A DNA stretch of 64,000 nt from G047528285 sp047528285 (GTDB lineage Bacteria; Pseudomonadota; Gammaproteobacteria; Enterobacterales; Enterobacteriaceae): positions 682,001-746,000 of the forward strand of contig CP180022.1 in the NCBI GenBank assembly GCA_047528285.1, read 5' to 3'. Both the position numbers and the translations under genes were made by a program. Positions 1 to 10,879 of the stretch are shown piece by piece; the first letter of the stretch is position 1, and each line of letters begins with the position of its first letter. Below the pieces are notes generated by a model that saw nothing but the letters and a program-made list of their open reading frames with translations, did not search any database and had not been told where the DNA came from.

Positions 1-1110
1 TGTTGCCACGCGGAATGCTTCACGAAAAATTTCCCCTTGCGGATAGGAATGATTTTCAAATCCAGCACGCCCTCGGGCGTCAGATTCACTGATAAGGATT
101 ATCTGCTCCAGACGTTCTGGTCGGTGCCAAATATCAATAGCACAAAAAATTTTAATTAGTGTCTTCGGACTCAGGTTTTCTATATTGTGTAGCAAATCAT
201 GATTTTGAGCAGCGATCTTTGCTAAATTACGCAGAGACTTGGGCACTTTAAGACGCTGACAGAACACCTCTACTACTTTCACCCCCGCTAAGCTGTGTCC
301 GTAGTGCCTTGGCCACAATTTAGGCGGGGTGAGCGCCTTACCAAAATCATGGCAAATTGCAGCAAAACGTACCGCAATATCGCTTGTTAACCGCGCTGCA
401 ATTGATAATGTCATCATAGTATGAATACCTGTATCAATTTCTGGATGCCATTTAGCTGGCGCAGGTATACCAAACAAAGAATCTATTTCCGGAAATAACA
501 CTTTTAACGCACCGCAGTCACGCAGCACCTGAAAATAAACTTGAGGATTGCTAGTTGCCAGTGCCAACTCCATTTCTTTCCAGACGCGCTCAGGGGTTAG
601 TAACGTAAGCTCATTAGTCATATGCTGCATTAACAACAAAGTTTTCGGGGCAATTTGGAAACCCAAGTGGGCAAAACGGGCGGCAAAGCGGGCAACTCGC
701 AAAACACGCAACGGATCTTCGCTAAAGGCGTTAGAAACATGGCGCAAACAACGCTGACGGATGTCTAGCTGGCCATGATATGGGTCAATCAAAATACCTC
801 TTTCATCATCAAGAGCAATTGCATTAATGGTGAGATCACGGCGACGAAGATCCTCTTCTAGAGTGACTTCCGGAGAAGAATAGCAAATAAACCCAGTATA
901 CCCGGGGCTTGATTTACGCTCCATGCGGGCCAGTGCATACTCTTCACGAGTCTTAGGGTGCAGAAAAACAGGGAAATCTTTTCCAACCTGTAAATAACCT
1001 TGCTCTATCATCTTTTGTGGGGTCGAACCAACCACGACCCAATCTCGTTCCATGACAGGAAGGTTCAATATGCTATCACGAACGGCTCCGCCGACAAGAT
1101 ATTTTTTCAC
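1..1110 (-). CDS. cca: CCA tRNA nucleotidyltransferase (multifunctional Cca), 3' end outside window
   Basis: Cca adds or repairs the 3'-CCA end of tRNAs in the cytoplasm; the enterobacterial enzyme also carries an HD phosphohydrolase domain. I read 370 codons in one frame with no stop, about 90% of the usual ~412 residues; the C-terminus runs off the left edge. Visible motifs are the nucleotidyltransferase loop GGAVRD (residues 7-12), the catalytic E-R-D at 21-23 (E. coli has D-R-D; I recall Glu here in Yersinia), RRDLTINA, and the HD motif CHDFGK. The start is GTG at 1110, aligned with the family N-terminus and preceded by GGAGA. Because the start is GTG and the stop lies outside, simple ATG-based calling misses it. 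The E. coli neighbours of cca are not seen beside it, so the locus is eroded. The identification is secure. Confidence 0.95.
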   Translation of the reverse strand, partial: MKKYLVGGAVRDSILNLPVMERDWVVVGSTPQKMIEQGYLQVGKDFPVFLHPKTREEYALARMERKSSPGYTGFICYSSPEVTLEEDLRRRDLTINAIALDDERGILIDPYHGQLDIRQRCLRHVSNAFSEDPLRVLRVARFAARFAHLGFQIAPKTLLLMQHMTNELTLLTPERVWKEMELALATSNPQVYFQVLRDCGALKVLFPEIDSLFGIPAPAKWHPEIDTGIHTMMTLSIAARLTSDIAVRFAAICHDFGKALTPPKLWPRHYGHSLAGVKVVEVFCQRLKVPKSLRNLAKIAAQNHDLLHNIENLSPKTLIKIFCAIDIWHRPERLEQIILISESDARGRAGFENHSYPQGEIFREAFRVAT

Positions 1111-2745
1111 AGTTCTCTCCAGAAAGAACTCAGTATTTCCTTTATTGAAAGAATTCATTTATGCATTAACTGAATTTATTAATTCAGTATATCTTATGTT
1201 TTTAAAATACATTAGTGCATTATAAATACTTTTAATTTTATTGTTCCTCATTACAATAATGGCAATAGAGTTCAATCTAATGGTTATTCGGCGCATCAAG
1301 TGCTAAATAGCATATCTGTAAAAAGTGATGTTTTTAAAACGTTTAATCTTCATGTTCCTCTGGAGGAACATAAGCAGGCAGACATAAAACTATTATCTGT
1401 ACACCATAAAAATCCGGATTCAGGAAAACAACGCAATATTAAGCATTAGCTTGAATCCTGTTCTCATGCATGTTAAAATATTCAAAATTTGATTTTGGAT
1501 AATATAATGATATCACTTGGCTATACGTCATTATTTTTATAACACAGTAAAATAAAGGTCTTCTATTCGGCACCAAGACCCCACTCTAGCTGGCTATTTT
1601 ACTCTATAATCGAAAAATTGAAATTTCTTCGGTTTATTTTAAAGATTGATAAACAAAAATGCTATAGAACAATTAATACTATTAATTAATATATTTTTAT
1701 ATATGACTCATATATACTACGTTTAGAAAATTAAGTTCGATTAAAATAAAAAACACTAAATAAGTATAGGAAACATGATTTTAATTTACATATCCATATC
1801 AAATAATCTTATTCATAAAAGTTTTTTAAAAAAATAGATAATAATGTCAATAAATATAGGTATGACCAACATCATGGTGAACTAATTTAAATCAAACTTA
1901 TCCATAATCTATCTATATCAAATGGATGGTGTAATTCATTTCTCAATTATCTATTATAAAACAATAACAGGATATAATAAAAATAGGATTTATTAAAAGG
2001 TAACCACTTTAATTTTTAATTAATCATAAATGTATAATATTAATAAAAATCATTTATTCTAATGAATGCATAGAAGTTTTTATTCAAAAAAACATATTAC
2101 ACGAAATTTTTTAAATTTCGTGTAATAATTTAAAAACATTAGAGTTTTAATAAATTTTTATTTAATTCTAATTTTCTAAAAAGCGACATCACTTATCGGA
2201 AACAATCGATTACTACCTATTAGGATCTTAAAAATAATCAAAGATTAAATTTTAATATGCTGTGTATATTTTTTAATACGGTTTGGTTCTAAGAAAAAAT
2301 AGAAAACTTAACGCGCCATAGAAAACAGAAGAGTGGAATAGTTTTTCAATAAGTTGTCTTATATATCAACACATTAGAGATTCTTGCAGAATAAGTGTAT
2401 TACCAAAAAAAACAACAAAACGGTTTCCTAAAACAGAATCCGTTATATATCAGACTTTTCAAAAATTATTAAGTTTATCATTTGGCTTAAAAATAAATTA
2501 GTTGTCGTCTATATTATATAAAATAATATTTACGGCTAAAAATAATAAAAAGATTTTTATACCACAAAACTTTACTCCAATAATTTTATATATTCTATAA
2601 ATAGGATGAAATATTGTAAAAATACCATTATTTTTATAAATTAAAAATAATTAAATAGAGAGAGATAATAATATAAATTTTATATGTATCAACAGGATAC
2701 TACAAGTATAAAATTAAAAATTTTAGTGTAAAATAGAATATCTAA
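1111..2745. other. AT-rich gene-free region
   Basis: No open frame with family resemblance is visible on either strand. Base composition is much poorer in G+C than the flanking genes and stops are frequent in all frames, consistent with fully eroded genes. The only structure I can point to is the hairpin at 2095-2127. Confidence 0.6.
2095..2127. repeat. Perfect hairpin, 15-bp arms with a TTT loop
   Basis: Arms 2095-2109 and 2113-2127 are exact reverse complements around a 3-base loop. No gene ends just upstream on either strand, so if it is a terminator it is a relic. It could also be a replication-generated inverted repeat. Confidence 0.6.
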
Positions 2746-2772
2746 CTTGAAAAACATTATATAACCCCAACC
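2746..2772 (+). promoter_or_regulatory. Candidate sigma-32 heat-shock promoter of the Hsp20 gene
   Basis: CTTGAAA at 2746-2752 matches the sigma-32 -35 element, and CCCCAACC at 2765-2772 matches the C-rich -10 element, with a 12-base spacer. It lies about 55 bp before a small heat-shock protein gene, the expected target. The C-tract is striking in such AT-rich sequence. No clear anti-Shine-Dalgarno tract is seen in the predicted leader, so I do not call an RNA thermometer. Confidence 0.6.
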
Positions 2773-2827
2773 TTTTAGTTGAGGTCACTATTAATCATCA
2801 ATACACACATCTCTAAGGGGGTTGTAT

Positions 2828-3319
2828 ATGACTTATCGTTCTTTCTCTCTTATTCCTACGTGCAGTAATTATCTTCCGGATCATGTTACCCAAATAGATC
2901 GACTATTTAGTCGGCTAATTGGTGAAAAATCTCTGTCCGATAATCCAAGTTATAATCTTTGTCAAAAAGATAAGAATCATTATGAAATAACATTTAGCGT
3001 ACCAGGTTATTCACAAGACGAATTAGATATTTCTGTGCATAATCACCAGTTTACCGTTAATGGTAAACCAGGGGTTGAAAAAAATGAAAAAATCGATGAA
3101 AAAGAAAACATTAAATGGTTACACCAAGGCATTAGTAAAAGTGGATTTTCTGTAAGTTTCAACCTTGAGCATCGGATAGTTATCCAGCAAGCTAATTTAG
3201 ATAAGGGATTATTAACGCTGCAATTTACTTACGAAATTCCTGAACAGGAAAAACCGAAAAAAATTGCTATTGGTGTTCAAAATAAATCAGAACAAATACT
3301 TGAGCATCAGGGAGTTTAA
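2828..3319 (+). CDS. ibp: Small heat-shock protein, IbpA/IbpB (Hsp20) family
   Basis: This is an ATP-independent holdase chaperone that binds unfolding cytosolic proteins and passes them to the DnaK/ClpB systems. The 163-residue product has an alpha-crystallin domain (about residues 45-145), with NHYEITFSVPGYSQDELDI near its start, KWLHQGI in the middle and a GLLTLQF strand followed by PKKIAI near the C-terminal anchor. The KWLHQGI segment is closer to IbpB; the N-terminus (MTYRSFSLIP) resembles the single Ibp of Buchnera. I choose ATG 2828 over the upstream in-frame TTG at 2822 because AAGGGG sits 7 bases before it. A sigma-32-type promoter lies upstream and a strong terminator directly follows, so the gene is a single transcription unit. 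An intact stress chaperone surrounded by deserts fits endosymbiont retention of chaperones. Confidence 0.93.
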   Translation: MTYRSFSLIPTCSNYLPDHVTQIDRLFSRLIGEKSLSDNPSYNLCQKDKNHYEITFSVPGYSQDELDISVHNHQFTVNGKPGVEKNEKIDEKENIKWLHQGISKSGFSVSFNLEHRIVIQQANLDKGLLTLQFTYEIPEQEKPKKIAIGVQNKSEQILEHQGV

Positions 3320-3322
3320 AGC

Positions 3323-3350
3323 ATCGCCCCTAATTGGGGCGATTTAATTT
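3323..3350 (+). terminator. Rho-independent terminator of the Hsp20 gene
   Basis: The perfect 8-bp stem ATCGCCCC/GGGGCGAT (3323-3330 with 3336-3343) has a 5-base loop and is followed by TTAATTT. It starts 3 bases after the stop codon and its G+C-rich stem stands out from the surroundings. Confidence 0.85.
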
Positions 3351-4578
3351 ACATCAAAACAACGCGTAATCAAATATTATTACTTTCGCGAATAAAAATC
3401 AATACTTACTATTTTATTCTAAAAAAATAATATTTTATATAAAAACAACAAAATAATTTATATATGTTATATATAGAATGTAGTTTTTAATATATTAAAC
3501 TGAAATAGACAAAGCTTTTATACTTAAACCTTAGAGATAACCTAAGAAAGCCTAATTCAAAACCAAATATAAAATTTCATTTTTAAATTATTAACATCTA
3601 AAGATTTTGAAAAATAAGTTGAATAAATTTCAAGCATTTTTTGATCAGTGCATCGCTTTTTTCACAAAAAATTAAAAGTTAAAAATCTTCTACTTCTATT
3701 TCTCTACCTCAAATTTGAACGACTCTTCTCAAAAAACCGCCTGTTTGGTACGTAAGAAAGTATGTCTCTTACATTATTCATCTCTTATATTCTCTCTGTA
3801 ATATGATTTACATCCATCATAATGACAATAATCTGCTAATAAAATCTAGTGTTTTGTTGTTATGTGTGTTTATAATGCAAATTGCGTTTTAACCATAAAC
3901 CCACCAACATGCAGTAAAATACTCTACTAGCTATTCATTAAAAATAGCGATAAATTTGAAATATTTTTAAAAGTACATCAAAAATCCAACAAAACACAAA
4001 ATGTTGATATACTAGTCTATCGATCAATAGCAGCTCTTGCTAAGAGGATTTTATCTAATTAAATAAAACAAACGAAATCAATCAACTTAAAAAAAATTAA
4101 ATAAACACTACTCCTTGATAGTACTTACTATATATCTTAAAAATTTTTAAATTAAAAACCATTTAAGTGATTTATTGAGGATGATGTTTATCATGCTAAA
4201 TATTTAATTTTTTAATTAAAGCATTTAAACTCAATTTTTCTTTCAAATTGGTTACCATCCCACACAATCAATGAATCGAAATAGATACTTTGATGATTTT
4301 TAAAACATAAACAACCATAGACAATCTATAAGAATCTGAGTAACGATGATACATAAACTCAGTGGGACACTAATGATAGTCATAATACTTAAAATGAATT
4401 ATGCTACTCGGATCAAAAATAAACAATATCCGCATTACCTAACAATCGACCAAACAAGAACGTATGATTCTAATTTATTTAATAAATTACATTTGCTAAA
4501 CAGCACAATTTTAGCTCAATCATGAGCAATCAACTATGAGTATAGTCATTTTTATTTCGCATTTTATGATAAACAATA
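3351..4578. other. AT-rich gene-free region
   Basis: No recognisable coding remnant, RNA gene or strong repeat was found between the Hsp20 terminator and the MarR-family gene. Confidence 0.55.
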
Positions 4579-5016
4579 TCATAAACCTTGCTGTTTTTGC
4601 TGAGATTCAAGTACATTGCAAACCTCACTAAAATTTTTCAACTGCATCTCGGATAACTGCGAAAATATGCGATTTAAAATGATCTTATGGGTCTGTTCGG
4701 CAATACGTAATTTTTTACGACCCTTTTCCGTGATATAGACATACTTTACCCGGCGATCAGTTAAACTTTGATGACGTTGCAGCATTTCATCTTTTTCCAA
4801 TGCATCTAGAACCGTTACTACGGTACGGGATGAAAATCCCATATAATTCTTGATGTCGGTGGCGCTAGTTTTTCCGGTGGTTATTAGGTGTAAAATCTTC
4901 ATTTTTGACATCGAAAGATCTTCGTTTACCAGTTGCCCATTTACTTCCTTTCTCAGGCGGTGATAGATACGCGATAAGACCTCGACCATTACTGAAATAT
5001 CGGTTAATTTATTCAT
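4579..5016 (-). CDS. MarR-family winged-helix transcriptional regulator
   Basis: This is a 145-residue cytosolic DNA-binding protein of the MarR family, typically a dimeric repressor of a small regulon. The winged-helix region spans about residues 35-105: a recognition-helix segment (SATDIKNYMGFSSRTVVTVL), then the wing with the family signature DRR (LTDRRVKYVYIT). Flanking N- and C-terminal helices would form the dimer interface. Length is normal and the frame is intact. It does not match E. coli SlyA, MarR or MprA closely enough for a name. It is transcribed in the same direction as pssA, but a terminator and nearly 700 bp separate them, so it is probably a lone gene. Retention of a dedicated regulator in such an eroded region is unusual. 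The family call is firm; the target genes are unknown. Confidence 0.85.
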   Translation of the reverse strand: MNKLTDISVMVEVLSRIYHRLRKEVNGQLVNEDLSMSKMKILHLITTGKTSATDIKNYMGFSSRTVVTVLDALEKDEMLQRHQSLTDRRVKYVYITEKGRKKLRIAEQTHKIILNRIFSQLSEMQLKNFSEVCNVLESQQKQQGL

Positions 5017-5670
5017 GTTCTAATCTCTATATGTTATTTATTCTCTATCAGTTATTCCAAAAGTACAGTGGATTTCCGTTTAATATTAGTAATGGCTTCA
5101 ATGATATTTTTTAAATATGACATGCATATGGAACTGATAATACCAAAAAAACCCTAAATAATAAAAGTTGTTAGTATTCTTCTAAAAGAAGAATACACCT
5201 TTCAAATAAAAAATACTGAAATTTTCTAAACAAAGATGAAATATGAACATTTTGATACATGAAAATATTGGTTACTTCCATGCTACATATAACCGCTAAA
5301 ACAGTTTATCTGCATTTTTTAATTTTTAAAATATAACCAAAAGAAAAAGGCTCTTGTATTATAAAAATATAAAAGTAAATATATTTTTATTAGTTACAAT
5401 AAAAACTAATGTCTTGATAACCATCTCTCAATTACTTTAGAGATAAAATCATAAAATGTTTTGAACCGGGTTTTTAAAAATCCGTTTTAAATATAACACC
5501 ATGCCAATTTTGTTATGGTAATTCACAGCTTTATTTAATTAAATTAGTACTGGGATGATTTATCTAACAAATCCCTAACGATAACAAAACGGATATCAAT
5601 AAAAATGTAGCCTTATCACATCACTATAAAATGCCTAGCAACGACTAGCGATATTATTAATCCGGACAGG
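5017..5670. other. Gene-free spacer with a short perfect hairpin
   Basis: No coding signal is visible. A perfect 10-bp stem with an AAA loop lies at 5174-5196 (arms 5174-5183 and 5187-5196), about 160 bp upstream of the MarR-family start. It could be a regulator-binding dyad or a relic terminator. Confidence 0.5.
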
Positions 5671-5700
5671 ACAAAAACTAGACTAGTATTTGCAATACTA
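5671..5700 (-). terminator. Terminator downstream of pssA
   Basis: On the minus strand the perfect 7-bp stem TAGTATT/AATACTA (5694-5700 with 5684-5690) has a 3-base loop and is followed by GTCTAGTTTTTGT. It begins 6 bases after the pssA stop codon. Confidence 0.55.
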
Positions 5701-5706
5701 CTTTAT

Positions 5707-7071
5707 TCAGAGTATTCGGCTAATTAAACGATCGACGTGAATCCGGCGCAATCGGCGGATAAGCTTACGTACTTTAATTGGATAATCAGCAATACTTTGC
5801 AGATCGGCGTAATTCGATATCTTCCGGGTATGAGTCCGAATCAGGGTAAGCTCTTTCTCACGTTGCGAACGCAATACCTGCTCAGGATCATGAATCAGTA
5901 AAGCATTTTCCAGATCAAGACACCAAGCCCGAGGGTTTAGGTTATTACCAGTCAGCAATTGCCATTCTTCGTCTACCCACACACCTTTCAAATGATAGCT
6001 ATTATTATCATCCTTCCAGAGACGTACTACCAGTTGACTACTGTCCACATAACACTGCAGACGACTAAGAAAATGGCGTAGGTTGATTTCATAGAGAAAT
6101 GGCAGGGCACCGATGATTTTGAATGGTTGATCCTCTGGAATATAAAAATCATTGGCGCTTTTATCGCCAACAATGATTTCTACCTGTTTACCTAGACGTA
6201 ATATCTTGATTAAATCATGCACCAACAGCGATGGTAAATTAAAATAAGGGGTACATAGCGTTAGGTTGTTTCGAGTGGAGCAAAATAAATGGTGAATCGT
6301 TTTATTTAGGGGGCTCTTTTTACCAAGTCCCACCAGCGGTGTAATAGCTAATTCATTTTGGCCCGCCTTCCCTTGATAACAATAAATACCTTTCCGCAAG
6401 GTTTGACGGAATAGACGAGTATGGTTTTTTATTCTAAAGTTTTTCTGTCTATCCACGTTATCTAAGCGATTTACTGCTGGTGCCCTAAGCAAATTTTGTT
6501 TGATATAATTAATCAATGTATCGGCTAAAGACTGATTACGAATAAGCTGATAGCGATCGTACCGGTATTTATCATGTTGATGAAGATAGACATCATTCAG
6601 ACTAGCGCCGCTATAGATTACCTCAGCATCGATAATAAACCCTTTCAAATGCAGAACACCCAACGCTTCCCGGATATTAACCGGGACACCATATACCGGG
6701 ACATCAACACCACGATGGTGTTGCGCCATACGGCAATACCAGTCTGCGTTTGTACCTTTAGCATCATTATCAATGATGCCGATACGACCACGTTGCGCCC
6801 GATGCCAGTCAACCAAAATCGCTATTTCAAGCGTGGGTTCAATACCTTTAGCTCGATAAATGGCTTCAAGAACCCGTTGACCACTTTTATCCTGTTCTAA
6901 ATACAGAGCTACAAGATATATTCTCTGCCGAGCATCGGAGATAGCCTGTATAAGTGCTTGATAAAAATCTTCAGGCTTGTAAAGGGTTTGAATATCATTA
7001 GCCATCTGCGGGATTTTTGGTAGTTGTGCAAGATGTTGTTGGTGTTTACTACATTTTAATTTTGACAACAT
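5707..7071 (-). CDS. pssA: CDP-diacylglycerol-serine O-phosphatidyltransferase (phosphatidylserine synthase)
   Basis: PssA makes phosphatidylserine from CDP-diacylglycerol and serine, the committed step to phosphatidylethanolamine. The E. coli enzyme is peripheral, moving between ribosomes and the inner membrane. The 454-residue product matches E. coli PssA (451) over its whole length. Both phospholipase-D-type HKD motifs are intact: HLKGFIIDAEVIYSG near residue 140 and HLKGVWVDEEWQLLTG near residue 360. The conserved C-terminus (IADYPIKVRKLIRRLRRI) is present. I choose ATG 7071 because MLSKLKCSKHQQHLAQLPKI aligns with the E. coli start; an in-frame GTG immediately upstream is less likely. 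It is a solitary gene with its own terminator. Retention indicates the cell still builds its own phospholipids. Confidence 0.97.
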   Translation of the reverse strand: MLSKLKCSKHQQHLAQLPKIPQMANDIQTLYKPEDFYQALIQAISDARQRIYLVALYLEQDKSGQRVLEAIYRAKGIEPTLEIAILVDWHRAQRGRIGIIDNDAKGTNADWYCRMAQHHRGVDVPVYGVPVNIREALGVLHLKGFIIDAEVIYSGASLNDVYLHQHDKYRYDRYQLIRNQSLADTLINYIKQNLLRAPAVNRLDNVDRQKNFRIKNHTRLFRQTLRKGIYCYQGKAGQNELAITPLVGLGKKSPLNKTIHHLFCSTRNNLTLCTPYFNLPSLLVHDLIKILRLGKQVEIIVGDKSANDFYIPEDQPFKIIGALPFLYEINLRHFLSRLQCYVDSSQLVVRLWKDDNNSYHLKGVWVDEEWQLLTGNNLNPRAWCLDLENALLIHDPEQVLRSQREKELTLIRTHTRKISNYADLQSIADYPIKVRKLIRRLRRIHVDRLISRIL

Positions 7072-10000
7072 CACAGTGCACTTCTTCTCTTAGCATCGAA
7101 GGTTGGAATAAATTATTACAAATAGAGATTTGCATTGATTCTTTATCATACCATTACTATATGAATTCTTGGTGTATATTTAACTTTATCTGGCTCATCA
7201 TTTACATAAAGATAGGATCATTTAACATACTATCCACTTCAAGTGTTAGAAAAAACGAAAACTAAAATATCACCCTAACCATAAAATATCAACAACCATC
7301 GACACAGCCTAGTTTACACACGCTAGTATTATCCAATCCCATAGATCATTTGATATTGTAATTTCAATTAGTTATTATAGTTCTATATTTAGATCTGCAT
7401 CATTAATCATTTTGATCGGCATAAAACGCCTAAGTTTTAAATGCAAATGCAGCAATATTCGCTAACCTAAGCATTTTAAAATCATAAATATATTATTTCG
7501 CTAATTTCGATGAAATATAAATAATAAAAATCTTTTTATTACTTATCTAATCAGGATCCTTAACAATAACATATCTTCAAAAAATCGATAATAACATGGT
7601 ATATCGCTTATTATTAACTGTTCGAAACGATTCGTTGTTAGATTTTGGGTCATTATAAATAAGCAATACACCTCAAACATGTATCGTAATGCCCATTAAA
7701 TTAAAGTTTATATTGATCTGCAATCATATCATTGCAACAGGCTTGCAAGCAGCTAAATATCTAACACAGTAATTTTTTCTAAAATTGAAAAGCATGTTTA
7801 AATTATCCCTTATTACCAAGGAGTTAACTGAAAGTAACTCTGTCTATCTGGTAAAAATACAATTTTACGCAAGTACCATTGTATCACCCGTACAAAACAA
7901 ATGATGGGCTTCCCACGTTATATTGAGTAACACAACCGAAACACCTGTCACTTTCTAGACGACCTTTCACTAAAAATAATCTAAACTGAAGACAGAATTT
8001 TTGAATACAACTACGACGCTCTTGTGTAGTAACGCGGCTATTCATTGCTGAGAATTCCTATCATACATTTAAAATAAATAGATAAATAAGTCTAGGAGAG
8101 CTCACTTCCAATTTCACATGTATCGATAGCCACCACTCCTTCCACTTAAACCATATTGCAAAAAGTTTATAAAAAATTATATCTTATATATTAAACTTAA
8201 CACAAATCTGATAAATAAACACTTTCACTTATCCGGTTTGCTTCGTTGTTCTCAATAAAGGTCTTGGTACCGAGCCATACAACTTCATAAAGCTGAGTTT
8301 AATTTCGTGAATTTTCATAAAAAATGAATAATCTTAATCCGATAGCTAACAATGTATCTTCTCGGGGTTCTTTTCTAATAAAGATGAAATTACTGATTCT
8401 TTCAATTTACGTTTCCAACAAAAAACATCATTCTAATCAACATGCCTCAAGCTACAGTCATTTAGATGGTAAAAGCATAAATCCGAATTAGTAATCTAAA
8501 AATATCGATTTATAATCGATAAAAAAGATTGATACTTAAATAAATTTATTGGATGAATACTAGTTAATTATATAATTTAATTAAATACAATGCGAAAAAA
8601 TGACCTACTTTTATAATATCTAAAAATCTTATCAGAAATGTTTTTAACATTATTAAATTCTTCGATAATAGTCTGCAATAACAAATAAAAAAGAATCTTT
8701 ATTATGATAGTAACGAACAAACTCTTATAAAATCATTCTAGAATATAGATTTGAATCTCTAATTCAAATTCATTAAGTATGAATTGTTAGTTCTCTCACC
8801 GAGAAAAATACCATTTAGTACATACCTTTATGAACTTTAATACACATCTTAATCACTTTATTATCTGTATTACTGCATTAAAGAATTGTTCTAAAAAATT
8901 AGTAGATAATTCGAAAACTTCGAGAAGCTTTATACCACTCAAGGTGCTTACTATTTTGTGATCCATGAAATAGTGGAGTCGTAAAAAAACGCTACCAAGG
9001 AAACTTACGATCGAATAACCTATTTACCAAACAGCTAAACAAGCAATATAACATTATTTCGAATCAAATTCTCTGATATCTGTAAATTAATAATAAAAAT
9101 CCTCTATAAATTATTATTTTAGGTAATTCTAAAGAGAGCATAAATAATAAAAGCATGGACATATACATATTTATCGCGCACCTGATTTTATTTTGTAGTA
9201 AATGATTAACTTATCTATCAAACAATATATAGAACACTGCTTAAAGCATAAATATCAATTGATAATTAAACAATATATAATAAAAAACCCTCTTGTTTAA
9301 TATGAAATAAATATGATAAATTCTATAAAGAAACATCTTCCATCAATTATTGAATTCTGATATTATAAGTTATTTTATAATATAAAATATTAATTAATTA
9401 TGCACCCACACAAAAACACTAAAAACAATTCTTAGAGTCATGGACTAGTTAAAATGGTAAAATGCCCACTTATATTTATTTTTAAAGCAATATATAAAAT
9501 GAAAAAATTAAATATATAATAGATTTTTTATATCCCATATTGATTAAGATTTATTTTGGATAATGTACCTTACTAGCATGGCGTTTTTAATTTTAATCCA
9601 TACAAAATTTAAATCGTCATTCTCAAAAATAACCAGATGTAATAGTTTTCAAAAAAATTTGGTGAAATCATTATTTAAGATAATAGTAACAAGATAAGTT
9701 TTAACTTCACCTCCTACAGCCTGTTGAAATGAATAAGAGCTAGAAATTTCTCGTTTATAACTTTTCATTAATAAATCTCAAAAAATTATGCCATAAATAG
9801 GATTTATTAAATAACTAAATAATTTATTATAAATGAACTTTTATTTTTATATAAATCAGCCATAATTTGTCTTATTTAAAAATAAAAAACATCAATTTAT
9901 ACAACTTAAAATTTGTATTAAATAGATGATTTAGTTAAAAAAACCAGTTAAATCCATCGCCACTTGAGAATAAAATTCTCCACAATATCATTTTTTTAAA

Positions 10001-10303
10001 CTATACTTCATGCACAATACGAACATATTTGCCAATTAAAAAAATAACAGAACAATAATAAACAAACTAAATTTATTTACAACACCCTATTCATGTATTC
10101 CACTTTGAAATAGAAACAAGTTTTTCTAGTAAAAAGATATCTATTATAAAAATCCAACAAAATCATTAAAAAAAACACTCAAAATATAAAAATATCTTAT
10201 TAACAGTAAACAAATTCAAGAGATATATATACTTCACCGTGAACAATTAATATGATTTGAAAAAATACTCTTTTCTCTACCTGGAGGATTTAAGGATACA
10301 CAG
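7072..10303. other. 3.2-kb AT-rich gene desert
   Basis: All six frames are broken by stops and no protein-family motif, tRNA or rRNA sequence was recognised. This length would normally hold about three genes, so it probably represents eroded coding DNA with no readable remnant. Confidence 0.6.
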
Positions 10304-10879
10304 ATGAAAGTATATACGCCATTAGTCCTGCTATGTACTATCCTGATGCTACAAGGATGTCTCTGCGCAGTGATAGTCGGTACTGCTGCTATCGTGACAA
10401 AAACCTCTACTGATCCAAGAACTTTCGGGAGACAGGTTGATGACAGCACTCTTGAGATTCGAATTACTAACGCACTGGCCAATGATCAGCAACTGAAGAA
10501 AAAAACACGCATTATAAACACAGTTTATCAAAGTAAAGTACTGCTAACAGGGCAAGTACTGACTGCCGATCTTGCCAAGCGCGCTAACCAGATTGCACTT
10601 GACGTCGATGGTGTCACTCAAGTCTATAATGAAATTCGCCAAGGTCGACCAGTATTGCTTAAACGCATATGCATAGATATCTGGATAACAACAAAAATTA
10701 GATCGCTGTTTCTAACTAGCAACAAAGTTAACTTTTCTAATATAAAAGTAACCACCGAGAACGGCGAAGTATTTCTTCTAGGTATACTGACTAATGCTGA
10801 AGGTAAAGCCGCTGGCGAAATTGCCAGTAGAATAAATGGTGTAAAACGCGTCACCATTGCTTTTACTTATTTACAATAA
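10304..10879 (+). CDS. dolP: Outer-membrane lipoprotein DolP (YraP), dual BON domain
   Basis: DolP is an outer-membrane lipoprotein that binds anionic phospholipids at the division site and supports envelope integrity and BAM function. The 191-residue product matches E. coli DolP (191) throughout. It has a short lipoprotein signal ending in a lipobox LQGC (Cys19). Two BON domains follow at about residues 46-115 and 124-191; the first includes LEIRITNALANDQQLKK and the second WITTKIRSLFLTS and ITVT-like strands with VKVTTENGEVFL. The C-terminal INGVKRVT motif is intact. The start is ATG with AAGGA upstream. The usual neighbours (diaA, yraN, lpoA) are absent from both sides. Intactness in isolation argues for selection to keep an outer membrane. 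Confidence 0.95.
   Translation: MKVYTPLVLLCTILMLQGCLCAVIVGTAAIVTKTSTDPRTFGRQVDDSTLEIRITNALANDQQLKKKTRIINTVYQSKVLLTGQVLTADLAKRANQIALDVDGVTQVYNEIRQGRPVLLKRICIDIWITTKIRSLFLTSNKVNFSNIKVTTENGEVFLLGILTNAEGKAAGEIASRINGVKRVTIAFTYLQ

Noticed and set aside
2773..2827. RNA thermometer in the Hsp20 leader
   Set aside because: The only C-rich tract complementary to the ribosome-binding site lies in the promoter, upstream of the likely transcription start.
1570..8275. Near-match in opposite orientation between TCGGCACCAAGACC (near 1577) and the complement of GGTCTTGGTACCGA (near 8259)
   Set aside because: Only 13 of 14 bases match and the flanks do not align, so it is probably coincidence.
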